DNA of 28,975 nucleotides. It comes from a virus. Location: IMG/VR virus record IMGVR_UViG_3300018481_000058, positions 1 to 28,975 of that record; one strand, 5' to 3'. The first letter of the stretch is position 1; every line of letters starts with the position of its first letter. The position numbers were made by a program, and so were the translations under genes. This document shows, in pieces, positions 22,405 to 28,975 of this stretch. The notes beneath the pieces were generated by a model, which worked only from the letters and a program-made list of their open reading frames with translations, made no database searches and had not been told where the DNA came from.

Positions 22405-23094
22405 CTAGCGCTCGCGTACGTCGTCGGCCTCGAGCGCGTCGTCGTCGTCGTCGCACTGCTCGGCCGTGCGCGTCGTTAGTGGTGGCTCGTCGAGCGGCAA
22501 CTCGTTGTCGATCGTGGGACGCGTGGGCAGAGTGGTACCGAACGACGGCGGCCCCGACGGCAACTCATTGTCGAGCACCGGTTCGCGATCCGGTAGTGCG
22601 TTGTCGATCTCGGGCACCGTGGGCAGGTTGGCGCCGTGAGGCGGCCGGCCGGGTAGCTCGTTGTCGAGCCCCGGTTGTTCGCCGGGTAGCTCGTTGTCGA
22701 TCGTCGGCCTGGTTGGCAACGTGCCGCCGATACCACCGACGGGAGGCCGCTCGGGAGGTAGCTCGTTGTCCGGCCCGGGCTCGACGGGTGGCAGACCTTG
22801 ATCGGGTTCGCCACCGGTGCCGCCGCTCGGTGGTGGCTCGCCGCCGTCGGGCTCACTATTGACGAGGCGCTCGATCCTCAACGTGAGCTCGTGCCACACC
22901 GACAACACCCCGTCGTCGTCGAGCCCCGGTGCGAAATGCGCGGCCCACTCACGCGGCGGCCTTTCACGAGTGCGCACGTATGCACGAATGCCGATTGCAT
23001 CCTCGGCATACGCGATCGCGAACTGTCCCACCCCGAGGATCCGATCGAGCTCGTCGAGGATCTCGCGGGTGGGTTCTTGATCGATGCCGATCAC
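22405..23094 (-). CDS. Repeat protein with seven 'DNELP'-type units
   Basis: 229 aa from GTG 23094 (GTGA overlap). Residues 1-80 form a small globular domain, 'REILDELDRILGVGQFAIAYAEDAIGIRAYVRTR' and '..VWHELTLRIERLV', unrecognised. Residues about 80-205 are Pro/Gly-rich with seven units of the form D-N/Q-x-L-P-x-x-x-P: PDQGLP, PDNELP, IDNELP, LDNELP, IDNALP, LDNELP, IDNELP, some joined by LPTRPT. The end is acidic (CDDDDDALEADD). It has no signal peptide or membrane segment. The repeats look like short linear binding motifs or a flexible spacer. The reading frame is well supported by overlap with its neighbour. Confidence 0.7.
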   Translation of the reverse strand: MIGIDQEPTREILDELDRILGVGQFAIAYAEDAIGIRAYVRTRERPPREWAAHFAPGLDDDGVLSVWHELTLRIERLVNSEPDGGEPPPSGGTGGEPDQGLPPVEPGPDNELPPERPPVGGIGGTLPTRPTIDNELPGEQPGLDNELPGRPPHGANLPTVPEIDNALPDREPVLDNELPSGPPSFGTTLPTRPTIDNELPLDEPPLTTRTAEQCDDDDDALEADDVRER

Positions 23095-23516
23095 GGCGAC
23101 ACCTCACCCTGATCGACGGCCGGCGCCACCGGCCACGCGCTCACAACGGTGTCGACGAGTGCCTCGTCGGTGGGAGCCGGCGCGGCCTCGGGAGCCGGCG
23201 CGGTTTCCTCGAGCCCCGGCAACTCGGGGTGATCGGCGAGCACGCGCTCGATCTTGCGCAACGGTTCGTCGGCCTTGTCCAGTTGCCCACGCAACCCGGC
23301 GAGCTTGCTCTCGAGCTTGCCCACGGTGGTGCGTAGCTTCGCGCTCTTTTTACGATGCTTGTCCGCGAGCGCGCGCAACTCGAGGTTGAAATCGCCTCCC
23401 GTGCTCGGCGCGCGTGGCTTGCGCTCGCGTTTCGGCGCGGGTGCCGCCGTTGTCGTCGTCGTTGCGTCTGACACGGGTACAACGGCGCGGGTGCGTTCTC
23501 TTGCTGGCTTGTTCAT
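23091..23516 (-). CDS. Small basic coiled-coil protein
   Basis: 141 aa, ATG 23516. The N-terminus is basic and Ala/Pro/Thr-rich (KPARERTRAVV, APKRERKPRAPS). Residues about 45-95 are a predicted coiled coil (LELRALADKHRKKSAKLRTTVGKLESKLAGLRGQLDKADEPLRKIERVL). The rest is Pro/Ala/Glu-rich (ETAPAPEAAPAPTDEA). No known family. It may be a DNA-associated or multimerising accessory protein of the replication block. A 70-nt gap separates it from the gene upstream. Confidence 0.6.
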   Translation of the reverse strand: MNKPARERTRAVVPVSDATTTTTAAPAPKRERKPRAPSTGGDFNLELRALADKHRKKSAKLRTTVGKLESKLAGLRGQLDKADEPLRKIERVLADHPELPGLEETAPAPEAAPAPTDEALVDTVVSAWPVAPAVDQGEVSP

Positions 23517-23586
23517 TGTGTCTCACTTGGTTTTGTTGTTGCGGTTTGCCTTCAAACACGCGGCCGGTGCCGGACGCGCGGCGAAA

Positions 23587-23856
23587 CTAAGAGGGTGGGG
23601 GCAGATCGCGCGTGAACCGCACGACGCGATCGGCGCCGACTTGGATCAAGTCGACGTGATCGCCGCACACGTTGATCATCGCGACAGCCGCGCCGAGCAC
23701 GCGATCGAGCCGCTCGAGCGCTAGCGCTTGCGACTCATACGGCCCGAGGCTCGTCGTCGGTTCGAGCAACGAGGGCCGGAACCCCACGCACGACAACGAC
23801 GCGCGCCACCCGTCGTCGGCCTCGAACACACGTGCCGTTATGGTTCTCGCCGTCAC
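23587..23856 (-). CDS. Hypothetical 89-aa protein
   Basis: GTG 23856 overlaps the resolvase stop (GTGA), which supports the start. 'ITARVFEADDGWRASLSCVGFRPSLLEPTTSLGPYESQALALERLDRVLGAAVAMI' looks like a small beta-alpha fold. No family recognised; likely an accessory of the replication/recombination block. Confidence 0.6.
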   Translation of the reverse strand: MTARTITARVFEADDGWRASLSCVGFRPSLLEPTTSLGPYESQALALERLDRVLGAAVAMINVCGDHVDLIQVGADRVVRFTRDLPPPS

Positions 23857-24467
23857 TTGCCACCCCCTACGAACAGATCGGTTTGTTTTGCGAGTTGCAC
23901 CGCGCCACGTCGTGCGTTGCGCGCCTCGGCCTTGCGAAGCTCGAAACGCATCACACCGTCAAGCGCGGCGAACAGAGTGAGGCCGATCCCGTCGGCCTGA
24001 TCGTGATCGGTGATCTCCTCGCCAACCGCGGCCGTCGCGAACCGGCACGCCTCGAGTTTCAACCGATCGGTGCCGCGGCCCGTGATCCCGAGTTTCGCGC
24101 GCCACACGTGCGGTTTGACGCGATCGCGTGCCGCTTGCGGGTGGCCGAGCTCGTCGAGCCGCTCGAGCCAACGGCCTTTATTGGAACCTTGCCCGAGGAT
24201 CGAGGCCGTCGAGCGCTCGGGTGCACCACTACGGCCGCGCCGTTGCGTCGTGTGATCGTCTCGCGTCAAACGGCCGAGTGGGATGCCGCTATGATCCTCG
24301 AACATAACGAGCACGCCGCGCAACGTGCCGCCGTTGAGCGCGCGCGCCTGCTCGAGCACGGCGAGCCGGTGGCGCCACGTCGTTGCCACCCCGTGAGCAA
24401 CGACGGATCGGCCGTGAGCAATGCCCCACCCGCTCCTCGCACCCTGATCGATGCCGACGACGATCAT
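23853..24467 (-). CDS. RuvC-like Holliday junction resolvase / RNase H-fold nuclease
   Basis: 204 aa from ATG 24467, in an ATGA overlap with the gene upstream; the longer frame is rejected because 'MIVVGIDQGARSGWGI' is a complete RuvC start. Catalytic acidic residues: Asp7 in GIDQG, Glu57 in 'VLVMFEDHS', and Asp156/Asp159 in 'TDHDQADGIGLTLFA', the RuvC pattern D-E-(D)xxD. Basic residues between about 95 and 145 fit junction binding. It should resolve branched replication or recombination intermediates before packaging. It sits next to the helicase operon. Confidence 0.85.
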   Translation of the reverse strand: MIVVGIDQGARSGWGIAHGRSVVAHGVATTWRHRLAVLEQARALNGGTLRGVLVMFEDHSGIPLGRLTRDDHTTQRRGRSGAPERSTASILGQGSNKGRWLERLDELGHPQAARDRVKPHVWRAKLGITGRGTDRLKLEACRFATAAVGEEITDHDQADGIGLTLFAALDGVMRFELRKAEARNARRGAVQLAKQTDLFVGGGK

Positions 24468-25168
24468 GGTACGCACCCCGCAACCAGGTCGGCGTGCGCG
24501 CGTGCGAGCTCGGCCTCGACGCGCACCGGATCGAGCGCGCTCGCGTCGCAAGCGGGTTGCCGGCGCGCTGATACCCACGCACCACCGACAAGAAACCGCG
24601 TGCGGTACGTCGGCACGAGCAACACGACGCGCACGAGCCCGCAATACGTGCACGCGGCCGGTTCCCACAACTCGCCGGCACCTTGCCGCCACCAATGAGG
24701 CCGCGAGCGCTCCCGGGGCTGGCTCGAGGGCCGATCACCCTCGATCACCTCGTCGTCGTCGTGAGTTGCGAACGGTTCGCGAGCGGTTCCCCAAAACGGT
24801 TCCCGATCGCCGAAAATGGCCCTCGGCCGACCCCCCAAAAACCGCTTGTTTTGCAAATACCCCGGGAACCGGCCCCTGCGCCTCATAGCGGCCCTTACCC
24901 CCCTCGGGGCCGGTCGGTGTCGTTTCGAGCGGTTCCCGCGCCGTACGCCCCCCATTGCGTGCGACGGGCAATAGTTCGAGATCTGGCTCGACACCCTCAA
25001 CCCTACCGTTCCCACCTCCCCAACACAGTTCCCCGGTTCCCCACCTCTTAAAGGTGGTGGGAACCGTGGGAACCGGTTGTGGTGATCCGGGTGCGGGAAC
25101 CACCGGGAACCGACAGGGAACCGCGGAACCGCGATCGTATCCACCCCGATTAGGGACACACGACTCAC
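24464..25168 (-). CDS. Protein with GGTTCCC-repeat-encoded N-terminus and C-terminal Cys cluster
   Basis: 234 aa. GTG 25168 overlaps the helicase stop and its TGA overlaps the resolvase ATG, so translation of the whole frame is likely. Residues 1-135 are odd: Arg/Pro/Phe-rich with repeated RFP/WFP (VPRFPVGSRWFPHPDHHNRF), encoded by many GGTTCC words. Residues 168-210, 'LWEPAACTYCGLVRVVLLVPTYRTRFLVGGAWVSARRQPACD', carry Cys173, Cys176 and Cys207 and resemble small phage zinc-binding proteins. I infer a zinc-binding tail fused to repeat-born sequence. Function unknown. Confidence 0.6.
   Translation of the reverse strand: MSRVSLIGVDTIAVPRFPVGSRWFPHPDHHNRFPRFPPPLRGGEPGNCVGEVGTVGLRVSSQISNYCPSHAMGGVRRGNRSKRHRPAPRGVRAAMRRRGRFPGYLQNKRFLGGRPRAIFGDREPFWGTAREPFATHDDDEVIEGDRPSSQPRERSRPHWWRQGAGELWEPAACTYCGLVRVVLLVPTYRTRFLVGGAWVSARRQPACDASALDPVRVEAELARAHADLVAGCVP
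24785..25130. repeat. Array of GGTTCC/GGAACC words with a central hairpin
   Basis: Eleven exact hexamers in 346 nt. GGTTCC is at 24785, 24798, 24931 and 25035; GGAACC is at 24865, 25060, 25069, 25096, 25106, 25117 and 25125. There are two near copies (25007, 25028). Orientation is mostly one way on the left and the other on the right. Between them, CCACCT-CTTAA-AGGTGG (25041-25057) is a perfect hairpin, flanked by GGTTCC and GGGAACC to give an imperfect palindrome over 25035-25065. Lying just after the helicase gene, it could be an iteron-like origin; this is inference. Confidence 0.5.
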
Positions 25169-26700
25169 GACGGCACCCCGGCGACAGTCGGCCGCGGCCG
25201 GTACACCCCGTCAGTGCGCACTAGCAACCCCTCCTCGAGCAACTCGCGGATCACCGGCCCCGAGTCGCGCTTGCGTATGCCGGCGAGTCGGGTGATCGCG
25301 CCGAACGAGCGGCAATCCTCTTTCACGCACGCGGTGAGCACGCGCGTACGCAAGGCCGACGACTTGACGCGCTCGCGATCGGCGTCGTCGTCGGCCGGTT
25401 TCGGCACCTCGCGAAATGCGAGCGACGCAAAGTCGAGGCTCAACCGTATTTCTGGCTTGTCCGGCCCGAGTCGGTTTTTCGCTACCTCGAGATCGATGAT
25501 CCCGCGCTCACTACGCACGGGTTTCAAACCGATCTGTAGATGTGACGCGTATTCGATCGCGCGAGTTTCTGCCCCGGCCGCGAGTGCACTGATATCGGTG
25601 TCGCGCTTGCCGGTTCGGTACCCGGCCCGGCTCATTTCCGAGATCGCGATCACGAGGGTGCCGCGTCGAGCAACGCCGTCGAGTAACTCGACGATGTACT
25701 CGAGCTGTTCTTTACGCGTCTCGAACGCGGCGGCACCCGACGCCGGCACTTTTTGCAACGAGTCGACGATCAACACGCGTGGCTTGCCCGCGGCGAGGTG
25801 CACGAGCTCGGCCTCGCACTGCTCGAGCGTGATGCGATCGGCGAACGGATCGATCACCTTGAGCGCGCGGCCTCGAGCGTTGCGGGCAAATGCGTTGCGG
25901 CGGCCGGGATCGACACCCTCGAGCAGATCGCGATCGTGGCCGTCGAGTTGCCCGATCCGGGTAACGATCGCTTCGCGAGACTCGTCGGCGGCGACGTACA
26001 ACACGCCGCACCCGGCGCGCTCCCAGTTGTCACACAACCACGTCGACAGATTCGTTTTGCTCGCACCCGGCGCACCGAGGATCGAGATAAACCGGCCCAC
26101 GGGCAGGCCGCCGCGCGTCGCCTCGTCGAGCGTGGGCAACCCGATCGGGAGCCTCGGCCCTGTTTGCGCGATGCCGGGTATGCAATCGACGAGCGACGGT
26201 GCGCGCGGCCCCGAGTTGGCAACCGAGTCGAGATCCAGTTGCGCGGCGGCGAGGCGCGCAACCAGGCCGGCGATCTCGTCGGGTGATGCGACACCGAGCG
26301 CGCGCGCCACCGTTTGCAACCGACGTTGACGTGCGAGCCGGCGCAAGCGCGTAAAGTCGGCATCCTTGTTCGGGATCGTGTCGGTGAGAGCGTTGACGTA
26401 GTCGGGGCCGCCGACGTACCGCAAGCGCTCGGTGTCGGCGAGGCGGCCGATCACCGCGGCCGAGTCGATCTTTGTGCCCTCCTCGTCGAGAAACGTGAGG
26501 GCCGACCACACGGCCTCGTTCGCCGCCGAGTAAAAGTCGCTCGCGATCACGTTGCTCGAGCGGATAACGGCCGGGTGAATCACGCACGTGCCGAGCAAGA
26601 GCCGCTCGAGATCGAGATCGTGCACGGGCACGACGTCGCGCAAGTGCTTTGCCCGATCGTCGCTCCCGTTCGGCCCGTGTGTGTTTTTCACCGCGCGCAC
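25165..26700 (-). CDS. DnaB-type replicative helicase
   Basis: 511 aa from GTG 26700, behind GAGGGG. The N-terminal domain (about 25-165), 'LDLERLLLGTCVIHPAVI...DFYSAANEAVWSALTFLDEEG..IDSAAVIGRL', is a DnaB N-domain. The RecA core begins at 'GLPTLDEATRGGLPVGRFISILGAPGASKTNLSTWL', with Walker A 209-216 (Lys215, Thr216). 'VLYVAADESREAIVTRIGQL' and Walker B 'VLIVDSLQ' (309-316) follow. Residues 440-505 add a winged-helix-like tail (VLTACVKEDCRSFGAITRLAGIRKRDSGPVIRELLEEGLLVR). It unwinds DNA at the phage fork. The C-terminal wing is not part of standard DnaB and may direct origin binding. Confidence 0.88.
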   Translation of the reverse strand: MRAVKNTHGPNGSDDRAKHLRDVVPVHDLDLERLLLGTCVIHPAVIRSSNVIASDFYSAANEAVWSALTFLDEEGTKIDSAAVIGRLADTERLRYVGGPDYVNALTDTIPNKDADFTRLRRLARQRRLQTVARALGVASPDEIAGLVARLAAAQLDLDSVANSGPRAPSLVDCIPGIAQTGPRLPIGLPTLDEATRGGLPVGRFISILGAPGASKTNLSTWLCDNWERAGCGVLYVAADESREAIVTRIGQLDGHDRDLLEGVDPGRRNAFARNARGRALKVIDPFADRITLEQCEAELVHLAAGKPRVLIVDSLQKVPASGAAAFETRKEQLEYIVELLDGVARRGTLVIAISEMSRAGYRTGKRDTDISALAAGAETRAIEYASHLQIGLKPVRSERGIIDLEVAKNRLGPDKPEIRLSLDFASLAFREVPKPADDDADRERVKSSALRTRVLTACVKEDCRSFGAITRLAGIRKRDSGPVIRELLEEGLLVRTDGVYRPRPTVAGVPS

Positions 26701-26752
26701 CGGTACCCCTCGACGTGTTCAACCCGCACGCAAACCCCCTCGCGTGCGTGTG

Positions 26753-27316
26753 TCAGTGCGAGGAGATCGCGGCCTCGGCCTCGTCGTCGTCGACAACCTC
26801 GTCGGTGTCGTCGTCGCTATCGTCGTCGTTCTCGTCGTCGGGGCCGAGGGGCTCGAGCTCCTCACGTTCGAGGGCCGCGTACTGCTCGGTGAGCGTGCTC
26901 GGTGCCGCGTCGAGTGCCTCGAGCGGTAGTTGCCCACCGTTGCCGTTCGAGGCCGCTTTCGGGAACATGGCGGTTTGACGTTCGTCGCCACGCATCACGC
27001 GTTGTCCGCACACCTCGTTGGTGTCGAGCCGGATCACCTCGATCACGTTGCGCTCGAACGACGGCCGCTCTTTCACGGGCACTTGACGGTATTCGACGCC
27101 GGTACGCACGGCCTCCGCCAGATCGCCGATCTTGCGATCGCATGCCTTGATCTCTTTTGCGTACCGTTGCGCGGCGAGCGCTTTCTCGAGGGTGAGCGCG
27201 TCGCGTTCGTTCACCGAGTGGGCGAGCGAGTCGGCGGCCTGATCTTTCTCGTGTGCCGTGAGCTTGCACGGGAGGCGTTCGACGAACGGCGACTTTTGCG
27301 TGGGTTGAGTTGTCAT
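26753..27316 (-). CDS. Conserved-looking hypothetical protein with acidic tail
   Basis: 187 aa from ATG 27316, chosen because AAAGGGA lies upstream; a GTG at 27382 overlapping the methyltransferase stop is an alternative. The N-terminal half is helical (KDQAADSLAHSVNERDALTLEKALAAQRYAKEIKACDRKI). The middle, 'RPSFERNVIEVIRLDTNEVCGQRVMRGDERQTAMFP', has a 'v.v.RlDT.Ev...R.M...E.Q' pattern that I have seen in phage hypothetical proteins. The tail has long Asp/Glu runs (DDENDDDSDDDTDEVVDDDE), encoded by GTC/GTCG microsatellite-like DNA. Function unknown. Confidence 0.65.
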   Translation of the reverse strand: MTTQPTQKSPFVERLPCKLTAHEKDQAADSLAHSVNERDALTLEKALAAQRYAKEIKACDRKIGDLAEAVRTGVEYRQVPVKERPSFERNVIEVIRLDTNEVCGQRVMRGDERQTAMFPKAASNGNGGQLPLEALDAAPSTLTEQYAALEREELEPLGPDDENDDDSDDDTDEVVDDDEAEAAISSH

Positions 27317-27378
27317 GAGGCGGCGATCCCTTTCCGGCCGCGGCGACGTGCCGAGGCCGTGCGACAGTTGCGAGCAAG

Positions 27379-28128
27379 TCACTCAGTGAAAAGCGACGGG
27401 GTGAACCCGCGAGCGAACCGAGCTCGAGCGGCGTCGTACTGATCGATCTGCACCTCGGCCCCGACGCAACGGCGGCCCTCGATCGCCGCGGCGATCAACG
27501 TGGTGCCGCCACCCGCGCACGGATCGCACACGAGATCGTCGGCCCTCGAGTAGTCGCGAACGAGCGCACGCATACTGTCGGTGCGTTTGCCACCCATAAC
27601 GACGCGATCGCCGCGGCCCTTGAAAATGTACGCACCCGGGAGCGTGCCCCAACATGAAAGCGCGCGCGGCCGAGCGACGACGAGCCAACAAGACCAGCTC
27701 GAGGGGCCGTCGCCGGTGAGCCGCACGCGCGAACCTATCTCGACGAGCGGGAGCGGCGCGAACACGTACCGGCCGGCGTCGGCGAGCTCGTCGGCCCAAC
27801 ACGGCGCAAGGGTGTGATCGGTGATCGACACAAACCACCCGCGCGTTCTGCTCGAGAAAAAGTCGACGCACTCGCGAACATGATCGGCCGTCCAAGCGGG
27901 GTAGTTGATCGGCCTGGTTACCTTGCGGTGCCCGTATGCCGGATCGTGGTGGCCGTCGTTGCGCGTCGTGTTGTCGTGCCCCGAGTGCGTGCGCAACGAG
28001 TAAGGTGCGTCTAGGATCACCGCGTCGGGCTCGACGTCGGCGAGTACATCCTGATAGCGGCCGAGCCGCAGATCGATCCCGTGTGACGGCACACTATCGG
28101 CAACCAGGTTAGGTAGTACCGTCGTCAC
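27379..28128 (-). CDS. Site-specific DNA methyltransferase (amino-methyltransferase, DPPY/SPPY class)
   Basis: 249 aa from GTG 28128 (GTGA overlap). Motif IV is 'VILDAPYSLRTHSG' (Asp40-Ala-Pro-Tyr), a DPPY variant. Motif I is near the C-terminus, 'DLVCDPCAGGGTTLIAAAIEGRRCVGAEV' (Asp202 onward), so the order IV then I is that of beta-class N6-adenine or N4-cytosine enzymes. No restriction partner is visible, so it is an orphan methylase, probably protecting phage DNA from host restriction or marking it. Codons 4-9 carry one of the CCAGG-N3-GGTAGTACC elements. Base and target sequence cannot be read from the protein. Confidence 0.85.
   Translation of the reverse strand: MTTVLPNLVADSVPSHGIDLRLGRYQDVLADVEPDAVILDAPYSLRTHSGHDNTTRNDGHHDPAYGHRKVTRPINYPAWTADHVRECVDFFSSRTRGWFVSITDHTLAPCWADELADAGRYVFAPLPLVEIGSRVRLTGDGPSSWSCWLVVARPRALSCWGTLPGAYIFKGRGDRVVMGGKRTDSMRALVRDYSRADDLVCDPCAGGGTTLIAAAIEGRRCVGAEVQIDQYDAARARFARGFTPSLFTE
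28104..28120. promoter_or_regulatory. Dispersed element CCAGG-N3-GGTAGTACC at the start of the methyltransferase gene
   Basis: CCAGG (28104-28108), spacer TTA, GGTAGTACC (28112-28120). It lies 8-24 nt inside the coding region, at the same place relative to the start as the 10906 copy in the tail chaperone gene (12-28 nt). Confidence 0.55.
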
Positions 28129-28817
28129 ACGATCTCCTCAACCGCGGTAGCGGGAGCGTGCTCGGCGGCGTGTGGCTCGCTCGACTTAGACGCGATCGCT
28201 CGGGAACACCATACGGCCTGTCTGCGGTTCGTTTCCATATCCCTGATGCGCGCGTTTTGCGCGGCGTATTGCGCGCTCCAATACTCGTCGATGTGAAACC
28301 CGAGCTCGTGGTTAAAGCTCGTTGCTAGGTCGAGCATGATCCCCGTTTCCACGTACAACGGGTGCGCGAGTAGCTTTTCAAACAACACGCCATACCGCGC
28401 GTGAGCGAGGCGCTTGCCGCGCAACTGCGCGATCGCGATCGTGACGGCCGAGGGGCTCCTGTCGATGATGCGCGCTATGTCGCGTTTCGTTACCGCGCGC
28501 GGGAACTGGTTAGCGCCAGTCTCGGGATCGACAACAGCGCGCCAGTGCAGCAAGCGCGGCCATTGCGAGCGCCGGCTCCCATAGCCGAGCACGCCGCGGC
28601 CGAAGAAATGGAACATGCCGACCATCGTGCCCGTGAGCGCAAGGTGATCGACGAGTCGCACGGTGTTGTCGATGCCAAGTACCGGCCGCCAGATCGGGCC
28701 GAGTTGATCCTCGACAAACCGCACGGCGGCGTTCGTGTTCTGATAGCGGCCACCGGCCACAAGCCGCGTTACGTCATCCGCGTACATTGCCGCGTGAAAC
28801 GCCGCCTCGTCGTTCAC
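28125..28817 (-). CDS. Winged-helix-like DNA-binding protein of the early block
   Basis: 230 aa from GTG 28817, chosen because it forms a GTGA overlap with the gene upstream; the frame further upstream has no coding character. 'LVDHLALTGTMVGMFHFFGRGVLGYGSRRSQWPRLLHWRAVVDPETG' precedes an HTH, 'FPRAVTKRDIARIIDRSPSAVTIAIAQLRGKRLAHARYG' (about residues 107-145). A helical region and a low-complexity C-terminus (SEPHAAEHAPATAVEE) follow. It may be a replication initiator or regulator; no family name is justified. Confidence 0.6.
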   Translation of the reverse strand: MNDEAAFHAAMYADDVTRLVAGGRYQNTNAAVRFVEDQLGPIWRPVLGIDNTVRLVDHLALTGTMVGMFHFFGRGVLGYGSRRSQWPRLLHWRAVVDPETGANQFPRAVTKRDIARIIDRSPSAVTIAIAQLRGKRLAHARYGVLFEKLLAHPLYVETGIMLDLATSFNHELGFHIDEYWSAQYAAQNARIRDMETNRRQAVWCSRAIASKSSEPHAAEHAPATAVEEIV

Positions 28818-28975
28818 GGTTTGCCTCCCGGCACCACGGTGAGCGTCATTTGTTTGCCGAGCGTCGTGCCGCCTTCGACAGTCTCGATCTCGCGCCACGC
28901 GCGCAACGAGATGTCACGGATCATCTGACGGTATTGGTGATGCTCAGTCGGCCCGGTGACGCTCTTGAGCGGCCG
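28814..28975 (-). CDS. C-terminal end of an unidentified protein, cut by the window edge
   Basis: 53 codons are open from the window edge to a TGA that overlaps the next gene's GTG. The sequence 'HHQYRQMIRDISLRAWREIETVEGGTTLGKQMTLTVVPGGKP' has a helix followed by a strand and local codon usage, so it is real coding. It begins outside the window; no function can be assigned. Confidence 0.7.
   Translation of the reverse strand, partial: RPLKSVTGPTEHHQYRQMIRDISLRAWREIETVEGGTTLGKQMTLTVVPGGKP

Noticed and set aside
22430-22455. GTC microsatellite as a separate repeat element (also 26775-26840)
   Set aside because: It encodes Asp runs in acidic C-termini; ordinary low-complexity coding sequence.
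24468-24695. Upstream extension of the RuvC-like gene
   Set aside because: Arg-rich and antithetical to the overlapping Cys-cluster gene; MIVVGIDQG is already a complete RuvC N-terminus.
24785-25130. CRISPR array
   Set aside because: Repeat words are only 6-8 nt, irregularly spaced and in both orientations.

Overview
The window is one strongly organised phage (or prophage) segment. Essentially every credible gene is on the minus strand, so transcription runs from high to low coordinates, with very tight packing: most junctions are ATGA, GTGA or TAATG overlaps. The DNA is GC-rich (roughly 65%, judged by eye). The left-end enzyme carries a Pro/Asp-rich linker with repeated 'DAGPPP', a linker style I associate with Myxococcota (delta-proteobacterial) exported proteins, so a myxobacterial or related high-GC Gram-negative host is my best guess. 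Nothing else in the window proves the host. No integrase, transposase, tRNA, rRNA, CRISPR array or insertion sequence was seen.

Right part (28975 to about 22400) is the DNA-metabolism/early block: a truncated gene end, a winged-helix-like protein, a DNA methyltransferase, an acidic conserved protein, a DnaB-type replicative helicase, a repeat-rich protein with a Cys cluster, a RuvC-like resolvase, and three small or low-complexity proteins including one with seven 'DNELP'-type repeats. A 208-nt gene-free leader (22197-22404) follows and could fold into a compact three-way junction.

Middle part (22196 to about 12900) is packaging and head: an HTH protein (possible small terminase), a small HTH protein, an unknown, the large terminase, a second HTH protein, a Cys-rich protein, a Mu gp29-like portal, an S49 head protease with a nested scaffold start, a decoration-type protein, a Mu gpT-like major capsid protein, and head-tail joining proteins.

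Left part (12861 to 1) is a contractile-tail (myovirus) cassette: sheath, tube, tail assembly chaperone with a textbook -1 frameshift signal, tape measure, hub/spike, gp25-like wedge protein, baseplate J-like protein, tail protein I-like, tail fibre. It ends in a signal-peptide-bearing glycoside hydrolase family 5 enzyme that runs off the left edge and begins a C-terminal membrane segment there.

Laid over this is a dispersed palindromic element, GGTANTACC, present 11 times. Seven occurrences are joined at a fixed 3-nt spacing to CCWGG. Many lie at start codons at module boundaries. This looks like an operator/stoperator-like or boundary-sequence system and is, with the phage-borne GH5 enzyme, the most interesting content here.
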